From assembly GCA_011525265.1 (NCBI GenBank), contig WTHV01000039.1:1-6364 (forward strand): DNA of 6,364 bases, read 5' to 3'. The notes under the pieces were generated by a model that worked only from the letters and a program-made list of their open reading frames with translations, made no database searches and had not been told where the DNA came from. Positions 1-5,742 of the stretch are shown here, one piece after another. Numbering within the stretch: position 1 is the first letter of the stretch; every line of letters begins with the position of its first letter. The translations under genes and the position numbers were made by a program. Source of the DNA: Alphaproteobacteria bacterium. GTDB taxonomy: Bacteria; Pseudomonadota; Alphaproteobacteria; Puniceispirillales; Puniceispirillaceae.

Positions 1-197
1 AGCTGTTAACTGTGCAGGCACCAGATGTGCTCTTGGCAGAATTGGCAGAAGGCATGGCGAATGACAAAGACTGTTTGCTTGCCCATTTCCATTATTATCC
101 GTTTGGCGGATTTGCGAAAACAGCAGCTTATGCCAGTGCGGTTGCTGCAGGGGAAATTGAATTAAAATCAAAGGGCGGGTTCTCAGTTAAAGAATAG
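1..197 (+). CDS. C-terminal fragment of a methylenetetrahydrofolate reductase-like protein (5' end outside window)
   Basis: The reading frame is open from the left edge and ends with TAG at 195-197, leaving about 64 residues. The GTG at 12 is not taken as a start because the frame continues upstream of it (codons Leu-Leu-Thr) to the edge. The visible part contains HFHYYPFGGFAKTAAYA, which resembles the end of the MetF-like methylenetetrahydrofolate reductases found beside corrinoid methyltransferases in alphaproteobacteria. The C-terminal helix and tail are rich in Ala, Lys and Glu. In such a cluster the enzyme would oxidise methyl-THF to methylene-THF in the cytoplasm, using a flavin. The next gene starts 61 bp downstream on the same strand with no terminator between them, so cotranscription is likely. 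The assignment rests on a short C-terminal stretch plus context. No flavin-binding or catalytic residues can be checked here, so another folate-linked protein is possible. Confidence 0.6.
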   Translation, partial: LLTVQAPDVLLAELAEGMANDKDCLLAHFHYYPFGGFAKTAAYASAVAAGEIELKSKGGFSVKE

Positions 198-258
198 GTA
201 GGATGATTCACTAACTGAAAATGCCTGTGACCAGCGTTAATAAAGAGAGATTTTTAAC

Positions 259-1155
259 ATGACAAAGACACTCATTTCTTCTGCAAAGCAAGAAATTACA
301 ATCGGCTTTGACCAGCCATTTTGCGTAATTGGTGAACGTATTAACCCAACAGGTCGTAAGCTATTGGCAGCTGAAATGGCCGCTGGTGACTATAGCCGTG
401 TTGAGGCAGATGCCCTTGCACAGGTTGCCGCTGGTGCAACGATGCTTGATGTAAATGCTGGTATCCCTATGGCAGATGAGCCTGCTATTTTGGCAGAATC
501 AATCAAGCTTGTGCAGTCAATTGTTGATGTGCCACTTGCCATTGACAGCTCTATTGTTGAAGCTTTGGAAGCTGGTCTTGCTGTCTATCAGGGTAAGGCA
601 CTTGTGAATTCAGTAACAGGCGAAGAAGAGCGTCTTGAAGTGGTTCTGCCGTTGGTTAAGAAATATGGCGCGGCTGTGGTTGCTATTTCAAATGATGAGA
701 CAGGTATCTCAGAAGACCCAAATGAGCGTTATAAGGTCGCAAAGAAAATTGTAGAGCGCGCTGAAGATTATGGCATCCCGCGCGAAGATGTGGTTGTTGA
801 CCCTCTTATCATGCCAGTTGGTGCGATTAATATGGCTGGTCGCTCAGCGCTAGATTTGATTATTCGCCTGCGCACAGAGCTGAAAGTAAACACAACTTGT
901 GGGGCATCAAATATTTCATTCGGCTTGCCAAACCGTCATGGTATGAATGCGGCCTTTTTGTCTATGGCCGCTGGTGCAGGTATGACGTCAGCTATTATGA
1001 ACCCGCTTCATTCAGAGGAAATGACAGGGATCATGGGCGCAAATGTCATGAATGGTGTTGACCCTGAATGCCGTAACTGGATTGCAAAGTTCCGTGAAGC
1101 TCCAGCTGATGGCGAAGGCAGAGAGCGTCGCTCAAACCGTCGCCGCCGTGCCTAA
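259..1155 (+). CDS. Methyltetrahydrofolate:corrinoid protein methyltransferase (pterin-binding TIM barrel, AcsE/MetH-like)
   Basis: This 298-residue cytoplasmic protein belongs to the pterin-binding (dihydropteroate synthase-like) TIM-barrel family. It moves a methyl group between tetrahydrofolate N5 and the cobalt of a corrinoid protein. Visible motifs in order are IGERINPTGRK (24-34), LDVNAG (63-68), PLAIDSS (92-98), LVNSVTGEEE (115-124), VDPLIMPVG (180-188) and GASNISFGLPNR (215-226). The last contains the Asn (N218) that probably corresponds to the pterin N5-contacting Asn of AcsE. It lacks the glutamine-to-sulfonamide chemistry context of FolP: there are no folate-biosynthesis neighbours, and the GERINPTG start is the methyltransferase signature. 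The core matches AcsE (about 260 residues) plus an extra Arg-rich tail (about 284-298) ending NRRRRA. The ATG at 259 follows a purine-rich AAAGAGAG at 242-249, eight or nine bases upstream. Neighbours are the MetF-like gene upstream and a RACo-type activator downstream. In an aerobe the likely direction is from methyl-corrinoid to THF, during demethylation of a quaternary amine or similar substrate. That direction is inferred. Confidence 0.88.
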   Translation: MTKTLISSAKQEITIGFDQPFCVIGERINPTGRKLLAAEMAAGDYSRVEADALAQVAAGATMLDVNAGIPMADEPAILAESIKLVQSIVDVPLAIDSSIVEALEAGLAVYQGKALVNSVTGEEERLEVVLPLVKKYGAAVVAISNDETGISEDPNERYKVAKKIVERAEDYGIPREDVVVDPLIMPVGAINMAGRSALDLIIRLRTELKVNTTCGASNISFGLPNRHGMNAAFLSMAAGAGMTSAIMNPLHSEEMTGIMGANVMNGVDPECRNWIAKFREAPADGEGRERRSNRRRRA

Positions 1156-1175
1156 TATCACCTTGTGAAAAATCG

Positions 1176-1218
1176 AAAAGGCAGGCACGAATTTAATCGT
1201 AAAGCCTGCCTTTTTTTT
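1176..1218 (+). terminator. Intrinsic terminator after the methyltransferase gene
   Basis: GGCAGGC (1180-1186) pairs with GCCTGCC (1204-1210). The stem extends by AAAA (1176-1179) with TTTT (1211-1214). Inside the 17-base loop, ACGA (1187-1190) pairs with TCGT (1197-1200). Eight consecutive T follow at 1211-1218. This is a classic rho-independent terminator 20 bp past the stop codon. It implies that the downstream activator gene has its own promoter or depends on read-through. Confidence 0.88.
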
Positions 1219-1248
1219 GTTCGATAATGATATAGTCTTTGCGAAGAC
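1207..1248 (+). promoter_or_regulatory. Possible weak promoter and small inverted repeat ahead of the activator gene
   Basis: The preceding terminator requires a start of transcription in this short gap. The best -10-like element is TATAGT at 1231-1236, preceded by GATAAT at 1223-1228. The matching -35 position (about 1207-1212, TGCCTT) is poor and lies in the terminator stem. A perfect 5-bp inverted repeat, GTCTT/AAGAC around TGCG, spans 1235-1248. It could be an operator half-site pair or a hairpin in the leader. The promoter call is tentative. Confidence 0.25.
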
Positions 1249-1273
1249 ACAGTTTTTAAAAGAGCGATAAATC

Positions 1274-3298
1274 ATGACACAAACAGATGATGTCAAAATT
1301 GTATTCACCCCGTCTGGTCGTCAAGGTCAGGTAGCAAAGGGTACGAATTTGTTGCAGGCCGCACGCCAGCTTGGTGTTGATGTGGATTCCGTATGTGGTG
1401 GGCGCGCTATGTGTGGACGCTGTCAGGTCAATGTTGGTGATGGCGCATTTGCGAAGCATGGCATTGAATCATCTAAAGCACACCTCTCAGAAGCATCAGC
1501 ATCTGAAGCACGTTATGCTGAAAAACGTAACTTATCGCCTGATAGACGTCTTGCTTGCCAATGTACAATCGAAGGTGATTTGGTCATTGATGTGCCAGCA
1601 GAAAGCCAAGTCCATAACCAGCTTGTGCGTAAAGAAGCTGATAATCGGACGATCATGCTGAACCCGCCAGTACGTTTATGTTTTATTGAGGTTCGTGAGC
1701 CTGATATGCATGAACCATCAGGCGATTTGCGCCGCGTTATCGAAGCCCTAGAATCGCAATGGTCAGATCGCATTACAGGGCCCATTACCTGTGATATGCA
1801 TGTTTTGCGCACGCTTCAGCCAGCTTTGCGTAAGGGCAAATGGCAGGTCACAGTCGCCTTGCGTGAGGGGCATGAAATTATCGCTGTTTGGCCTGGCCTC
1901 AAAGATCGTATTTTGGGCGCGGCTGTTGATGTTGGCTCTACCACCATGTCTGCACATCTTTGTGATATGAATTCAGGCGAGGTGCTTGCCTCAACAGGTA
2001 TCATGAACCCGCAAATCCGCTTTGGCGAAGATTTGATGAGCCGTGTCTCTTATGGGTTGATGAATCCCGGCGGTGCAGAAGAGATGACACAAGCGGTGCA
2101 AGAAGGCTTGCAACAGCTTATCCAAGGCGGTGCTGAACAAGCTGGCATGAGTGCAGATGATGTACTTGAGGTTGTGCTTGTTGGTAATCCTGTTATGCAT
2201 CACTTACTGCTTGGTATTGACCCGATTGAATTAGGCGGGGCGCCGTTTGCGCTAGCTGTTGATACCTCAACCCAAGTCCGGGCTGATGAAATTAATCTGA
2301 AATTACACGCCGGTAGCCGTGTCTATGTCTTGCCTTGTATAGCAGGTCATGTTGGCGCAGATGCCGCAGGTGTTGTCTTAGCAGAAGCACCACAAACCTC
2401 TGATAAAATCAGCCTGCTTGTCGATGTTGGCACAAATGCTGAGATTGTTTTGGGCAATCAAAACAGATTGCTTGCTGCCTCTTCGCCAACGGGCCCTGCT
2501 TTTGAAGGCGCACAAATCTCATCTGGTCAACGTGCGGCACCAGGGGCGATTGAGCGTATTCGCATTGACGCTGATACGCTAGAGCCGCGCTTTGCCGTTA
2601 TTGGCTCAGATATCTGGTCTGACCAGCAAGGCTTTGATGAAGCGATTGAAAAAACAGGGATCACAGGGATTTGTGGCTCAGGCATTATTGAGGTGCTTGG
2701 TGAGATGTATCTATCAGGCATTATCTCTGAAGATGGTGTGATTGATGGCACCCTCTCAGAAAAGACAGATCGTATTTTTGAGGATGGCCGTACATTTAGC
2801 TATCGTATTAGTGATACTGTCACTGTTACACAAAATGATGTGCGTGCCATACAGCTTGCTAAGGCAGCGCTTCATGCAGGCTTTAAATTGCTGATGGATA
2901 AGATGGAAGTCCCGCGCGTTGACCGTGTTGTTTTGGCAGGGGCATTCGGGACTCATATTGACCCAAAATATGCGATGATTTTGGGCATGGTACCTGATTG
3001 CTTGCTTGATAATGTTGTGGCAGCAGGTAACTCTGCCGGGGCAGGGGCGCGTATGGCGCTTTTGAATGTTGATAAGCGTGCTGAGATTGAATCAGTGGTA
3101 CGTGATATTGAAAAGATTGAAACCGCTGTTGAGCCGTCTTTCCAAGATCATTTTGTGCGTGCTATGGCAATGCCGCATAAAACTGACCCCTATGAAGAGC
3201 TGACCAAGGCTGTTACGCTCCCATTCCGGTCTTTGCGTGATAATGCCGGTGATGCGGCAGAGCCGGCACGCTCTGGCAGACGCAGACGCAGAGGCTAA
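1274..3298 (+). CDS. RACo-type ATP-dependent reductive activator of corrinoid proteins ([2Fe-2S] ferredoxin + ASKHA/DUF4445)
   Basis: This 674-residue cytoplasmic protein has the architecture of RACo (AcsV). Such activators use ATP to re-reduce the oxidised Co(II) of a corrinoid protein to active Co(I). Residues 1-110 form a plant-type ferredoxin domain with cluster ligands C41, C47 and C50 (CGGRAMCGRC) and C95 in RLACQC. A linker/middle domain follows to about 212. The ASKHA ATPase fold starts near 214 with the phosphate motif AVDVGSTT (217-224). Further landmarks are LVGNPVMHHLLLG, a second phosphate-type motif LLVDVGTNAEIVLG, SPTGPAFEGAQISSG, TGICGSGIIEVLGEMYLSG, and the adenosine-region motif VVLAGAFGTHIDP near the C terminus. 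Methanosarcina RamA differs in carrying C-terminal 4Fe-4S clusters, so this is the bacterial RACo layout. The protein ends in an Arg-rich tail, SGRRRRRG, like the neighbouring methyltransferase. The ATG at 1274 has a weak AGAG upstream at 1261-1264. A terminator separates it from the methyltransferase, so expression may be partly independent. Its client corrinoid protein lies outside the window. Confidence 0.9.
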   Translation: MTQTDDVKIVFTPSGRQGQVAKGTNLLQAARQLGVDVDSVCGGRAMCGRCQVNVGDGAFAKHGIESSKAHLSEASASEARYAEKRNLSPDRRLACQCTIEGDLVIDVPAESQVHNQLVRKEADNRTIMLNPPVRLCFIEVREPDMHEPSGDLRRVIEALESQWSDRITGPITCDMHVLRTLQPALRKGKWQVTVALREGHEIIAVWPGLKDRILGAAVDVGSTTMSAHLCDMNSGEVLASTGIMNPQIRFGEDLMSRVSYGLMNPGGAEEMTQAVQEGLQQLIQGGAEQAGMSADDVLEVVLVGNPVMHHLLLGIDPIELGGAPFALAVDTSTQVRADEINLKLHAGSRVYVLPCIAGHVGADAAGVVLAEAPQTSDKISLLVDVGTNAEIVLGNQNRLLAASSPTGPAFEGAQISSGQRAAPGAIERIRIDADTLEPRFAVIGSDIWSDQQGFDEAIEKTGITGICGSGIIEVLGEMYLSGIISEDGVIDGTLSEKTDRIFEDGRTFSYRISDTVTVTQNDVRAIQLAKAALHAGFKLLMDKMEVPRVDRVVLAGAFGTHIDPKYAMILGMVPDCLLDNVVAAGNSAGAGARMALLNVDKRAEIESVVRDIEKIETAVEPSFQDHFVRAMAMPHKTDPYEELTKAVTLPFRSLRDNAGDAAEPARSGRRRRRG

Positions 3299-3363
3299 AA
3301 AAAAGCTACCATGATAAAAATAGCAAGAAAGCTAGTCTTTTATTGAAGAGGCTAGCTTTTTTT
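3297..3363. terminator. Nested, probably bidirectional terminator between convergent activator gene and ccmD
   Basis: For plus-strand transcripts, AAAGCTAG (3328-3335) pairs with CTAGCTTT (3352-3359). Inner pairing is TCTT/AAGA (3336-3339 with 3346-3349), and seven T follow at 3357-3363. A second, outer pairing is an 11-bp perfect match of AAAAAAAGCTA (3298-3308) with TAGCTTTTTTT (3353-3363). Read on the minus strand, this outer stem is followed by a run of eight T (A-run at 3297-3304), so it can also end the ccm transcript. The stop codon of the activator gene (3296-3298) touches the outer arm. The ccmD stop (3332-3334) lies in the inner stem. Confidence 0.8.
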
Positions 3364-3460
3364 GACTGTGCCAATAAAGCCCGACCAGCAATATGCCTGT
3401 GATGATATAGCATGGCCAGATAAAGCCGCCATAACCGCCCATAGCAAAAAACTCGCTCAT
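3332..3460 (-). CDS. ccmD: Heme exporter protein CcmD
   Basis: Reading the minus strand from ATG (3460-3458) to TAG (3334-3332) gives 42 residues. The protein starts MSEFFAMGGYGGFIWPCY, followed by a hydrophobic membrane helix (about 18-30) and a Lys-containing cytoplasmic end. FFAMGGYGGFIWPCY is the family signature (FxxMGGYxxFVWxxY). CcmD is a single-span membrane protein that stabilises the CcmABC complex and helps release holo-CcmE from CcmC. Its start codon overlaps the ccmC stop as ATGA (3457-3460). A strong Shine-Dalgarno AAGGAG (minus strand, 3472-3467) stands 6 bases before the ATG. The 3' coding end runs into the terminator stem. The small size and terminator overlap make it easy to miss. 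Confidence 0.92.
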   Translation of the reverse strand: MSEFFAMGGYGGFIWPCYIITGILLVGLYWHSQKKLASSIKD

Positions 3461-4173
3461 GAGGCTCTCCTTGCAGGGGCTGATTGTTTCATTTCATTTA
3501 AAAAGCGCAGGATACGCATCAAAACGATGACAATAAAGAAAGCCTGAAAGCCAGCAAACATGGTCAATAAAGGCCATAGCATAGACGCGTCAATCGAAAC
3601 ACCGCCAGAGCGCAACAAGCTTGCTGGTTGATGAAGCGTATTCCACCAATCAACTGAAAATTTTACAATAGGCAGATTAATGGCCCCAACAAGCGCCAAG
3701 ATAGCGGCAGGCCGCGCGCCTCTTTTGCGATTTTCAAAGCCGCCTGCCAAAGCCATATAACCAATAAAGAAGAAAAATAGCACAAGCATAGAGGTCAGGC
3801 GGGCATCCCATACCCAATAGGTGCCCCATGTTGGCTTGCCCCATAGCGCGCCCGTGATAAGTGTCAAAGCTGCAAATATAGCGCCAACAGGTGCAACGGC
3901 TCGCGCGCCAATATCAGCCAAAGGATGCCGCCAGACCAAGAAGAACAGAGCGCAAAGGGCAAGGATGAAATAGCTTGAAGACGCAAGCCAGGCGACTGGC
4001 ACATGAATATACATAATGCGCACAGTATCGCCCTGCTGATAATCAGCAGGTGATGTCACAAGCCCCCAATAAAGGCCAAAGCCAAAACATAAGATTGTGA
4101 TGAGCTTCATCACAGGCAATAAGGCTCTGGCGAGGCGTGTAAAGCGTGTTGGATTTGCAAAAAAATCAAACAT
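3457..4173 (-). CDS. ccmC: Heme transporter/heme handling protein CcmC
   Basis: This 238-residue integral membrane protein has about six hydrophobic helices. CcmC presents heme in the periplasmic leaflet and transfers it to the chaperone CcmE, together with CcmD and the CcmAB ATPase. The tryptophan-rich WWD motif WGTYWVWDARLTS occupies 116-128. The two axial heme histidines are H57 (MYIHVPVAW) and H181 (WWNTLHQPAS), close to H60 and H184 of E. coli CcmC. Length matches the family. The ATG at 4173 is preceded on the minus strand by AAGGA (4187-4183), nine bases upstream, with a second AAAGG closer in. It lies 31 bp after ccmB, and its TGA overlaps the ccmD start by 4 bp. Confidence 0.96.
   Translation of the reverse strand: MFDFFANPTRFTRLARALLPVMKLITILCFGFGLYWGLVTSPADYQQGDTVRIMYIHVPVAWLASSSYFILALCALFFLVWRHPLADIGARAVAPVGAIFAALTLITGALWGKPTWGTYWVWDARLTSMLVLFFFFIGYMALAGGFENRKRGARPAAILALVGAINLPIVKFSVDWWNTLHQPASLLRSGGVSIDASMLWPLLTMFAGFQAFFIVIVLMRILRFLNEMKQSAPARRAS
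3467..3472 (-). promoter_or_regulatory. Ribosome binding site for ccmD
   Basis: The minus strand reads AAGGAG followed by six bases and ATG. The site lies inside the 3' end of ccmC. It is the strongest SD match in the ccm operon and decides that the 42-codon ccmD is translated. Confidence 0.8.
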
Positions 4174-4204
4174 GAACCTTTATCCTTAACGTCATCATTG
4201 TCTT

Positions 4205-4870
4205 TTAACGCTCTTCAATGGCATAGCGCAAGGCATAGAATGTCGCGGCTGGGCTGACCACAAGCAAAATAAGGCATGATGCCCCAAGTAAGGCAAAATG
4301 CGCGCTATAATCTTGTCCCTCTAACACAGCTTGGCTTGCTAATGTGCCAAATATCACAATCGGAAAGGCCAGAGGCAGGATCAAGATAGCTGATAATAAA
4401 GAGGCACGCCGCGCCCCAAGGGTCAAAGAGGCAGCAATGGCACCAAGAAGTGTTAACGCAAATAATCCCACAGCAATGATAAGTGCCAATAGCGGCAGGG
4501 CAGAAAGTGGTATCGCAAAGAACAGCGCCATGATGGGCAAGGCGGCAATTAACGGCAGTCCCATAATGCAAAAATGGCTGATAATACGCACAAGCGCATA
4601 TTCCCATAAGGCCGCATTGCTTATCACAAGCCTGTCAAGAAAGCCTGTGTGGTAATCATCAACAAACAGCCTATCAAAAGAGGGCAAGCTTGCCAGCAAG
4701 ACGGCAATCCACAAAATCGAACTTGTCATGAGGGCAAGCATCTTGCTGTCAGGGCCAATGGCAAGCGGGAATAATGTGGCAATCATCAAAAAGAAGCCAA
4801 CAGTGCTAATCACATCACCAGGGCGACGCATGGCAAGGCGTAAATCTCGTGTAAAGACCTGCCTCATCAT
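4205..4870 (-). CDS. ccmB: Heme exporter ABC-type permease subunit CcmB
   Basis: This 221-residue protein has six predicted membrane helices, the length usual for CcmB (E. coli about 220). It is the membrane partner of the CcmA ATPase. CcmAB uses ATP to release holo-CcmE from CcmCD rather than simply pumping heme. The N terminus (MMRQVFTRDLRLAMRRPGD) and the segment FDRLFVDDYHTGFLDRL (about 65-81), the usual LxRLF-D...G-LD pattern, support the call. The start at 4870 overlaps the ccmA stop as ATGA (4867-4870), which implies translational coupling. A GAGG lies seven bases upstream. A second in-frame ATG follows immediately (4867), so the true N terminus could be one residue shorter. The stop is TAA. 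Confidence 0.93.
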   Translation of the reverse strand: MMRQVFTRDLRLAMRRPGDVISTVGFFLMIATLFPLAIGPDSKMLALMTSSILWIAVLLASLPSFDRLFVDDYHTGFLDRLVISNAALWEYALVRIISHFCIMGLPLIAALPIMALFFAIPLSALPLLALIIAVGLFALTLLGAIAASLTLGARRASLLSAILILPLAFPIVIFGTLASQAVLEGQDYSAHFALLGASCLILLVVSPAATFYALRYAIEER

Positions 4871-5487
4871 GGCCTTGCCTCATAGGGCTCAAGCGTTATG
4901 GTCTGGGTAATGAGTGATTGGGCAAGAGGCAAATGGGTTGCCGCAATCACAATGCCGCCACAGGCAAGATAGCCGGCAATGCGCTCTTCAAGATAGGTCA
5001 AATTCGCCTCATCAAGACTGGCTGATGGCTCATCAAGGAGCCAGATATCATGGGCATCATCTAGCATATGAAGGGTCAGCTTTTGCCGCTGGCCTGCTGA
5101 ATAGGTAGAGAGTGGGCGATCATAGAGGTCTGATTGGACAAGGCTGATACGGCTTTGTCCTGTGAGGAGTTCAAAATTCTCATAGCCTGTTAAATCCCCA
5201 TGCATTGCATCATCATGCCCCAAATAGCTGATTGATAGCTGTTGTGGTATCTCAGCTGGCTTTGCCATTTTGCCGTCTATGATAATATGACCAGAACTAG
5301 GGGGAAGCAGACCTGCAAGATGGCGCAGGAAGGTTGATTTACCGCTGCCATTGCGGCCACGTAATTGGGTATAGCTGGCAGAGGGGAAGTCCGCTGTTAC
5401 CGCTGTGGTCAATAAGACCTCATCACGGCAAGCATGAAGCGCTTGGCAGCCAAAAAGCGGTGTTTTTTGTGTCATATCTTTGCTCAT
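4867..5487 (-). CDS. ccmA: Heme exporter ATP-binding subunit CcmA
   Basis: With this start the protein is 206 residues, close to E. coli CcmA (207). It is the ATPase of the CcmABCD complex, at the cytoplasmic face of the membrane. Motifs are Walker A GRNGSGKS (44-51), the YLGHDD segment (about 88-93) in place of a Q-loop as in other CcmA proteins, ABC signature YSAGQRQKL (129-137), Walker B DIWLLDEP (147-154) with catalytic E153, D-loop SLDEA, and switch His H185 (AATHLP). The frame stays open to an ATG at 5562. The extra 25 residues found there lack family similarity, so they are left out. Another candidate start is the ATG at 5475 (MTQKT), with a weak AAAGA before it. Either start gives a normal N terminus. 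It is the first gene of the ccm operon and is coupled to ccmB by ATGA. Confidence 0.93.
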   Translation of the reverse strand: MSKDMTQKTPLFGCQALHACRDEVLLTTAVTADFPSASYTQLRGRNGSGKSTFLRHLAGLLPPSSGHIIIDGKMAKPAEIPQQLSISYLGHDDAMHGDLTGYENFELLTGQSRISLVQSDLYDRPLSTYSAGQRQKLTLHMLDDAHDIWLLDEPSASLDEANLTYLEERIAGYLACGGIVIAATHLPLAQSLITQTITLEPYEARP

Positions 5488-5742
5488 GATGTGTTGCTTA
5501 TAGCTGTTTTGCAATAATTTGGACAGGCTTTGCGCATAAAAAACTGGATAATTAGCGACCATTTGTTTATACTGGCGGCGACCGGTTGTTGGCGCTCCTC
5601 AACGCGGCCAAGTCCAAAATCTTATGGTAATAGTCACAGTGCTGATACGGCAAAACAGGTTTATGCCATGATGCGCTAGGCTCTTTTGAGCAAAGCAGCG
5701 TGCCGTCTTCATGTGATTTTACTATGCTTTCAGGGGGATATT
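5488..5742. promoter_or_regulatory. Divergent ccmA/acnB intergenic region with likely promoters
   Basis: Both flanking genes are transcribed outward, so their promoters should lie here. On the minus strand TATAAA (5571-5566) is a good -10-like element for ccmA, but no convincing -35 sits 16-18 bp before it. If used, transcription would begin just past the ATG at 5562, supporting the shorter ccmA starts. On the plus strand TACTAT (5720-5725) is a weak -10-like element ahead of acnB, also without a clear -35. An imperfect nested inverted repeat spans 5647-5706. No other coding sequence is supported in the spacer. Confidence 0.4.
5732..5737 (+). promoter_or_regulatory. Ribosome binding site for acnB
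   Basis: AGGGGG lies five bases before the ATG at 5743. It fixes the start of an open frame that runs off the right edge. Confidence 0.75.

Noticed and set aside
198..258. Possible promoter between the MetF-like gene and the methyltransferase
   Set aside because: The 61-bp gap has no convincing -35/-10 pair and no terminator before it; cotranscription is simpler.
1371..1661. Plus-strand 96-codon frame inside the activator gene
   Set aside because: It lies wholly in an alternative frame of a well-supported ferredoxin/ASKHA gene, with no recognisable motif.
1256..2203. Several minus-strand frames of 62-99 codons opposite the activator gene
   Set aside because: They are antisense to conserved coding sequence, mutually overlapping and without family features.
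2527..2956. Minus-strand frames of 74 and 66 codons opposite the 3' half of the activator gene
   Set aside because: Antisense shadows of conserved ASKHA motifs.
3362..3547. Plus-strand 61-codon frame after the activator terminator
   Set aside because: It is antisense to ccmD and the end of ccmC, starts at the terminator T-run and shows no family signal.
4305..4910. Frames of 60-103 codons in other frames or opposite strand over ccmB and the ccmA/ccmB junction
   Set aside because: They overlap a clear CcmB coding frame; their composition reflects reading membrane-protein codons out of frame.
4914..5108. Plus-strand 64-codon frame over ccmA
   Set aside because: Antisense to the CcmA signature and Walker B region.
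5488..5562. 25-residue N-terminal extension of CcmA from the ATG at 5562
   Set aside because: The added residues do not resemble a CcmA N terminus, would make the protein longer than the family, and a TATAAA element sits directly before that ATG, so it may not be on the transcript.
5624..5671. 15-codon open frame ahead of acnB (possible leader peptide)
   Set aside because: It has no Shine-Dalgarno, no attenuator-like run of a single codon and no link to a terminator.
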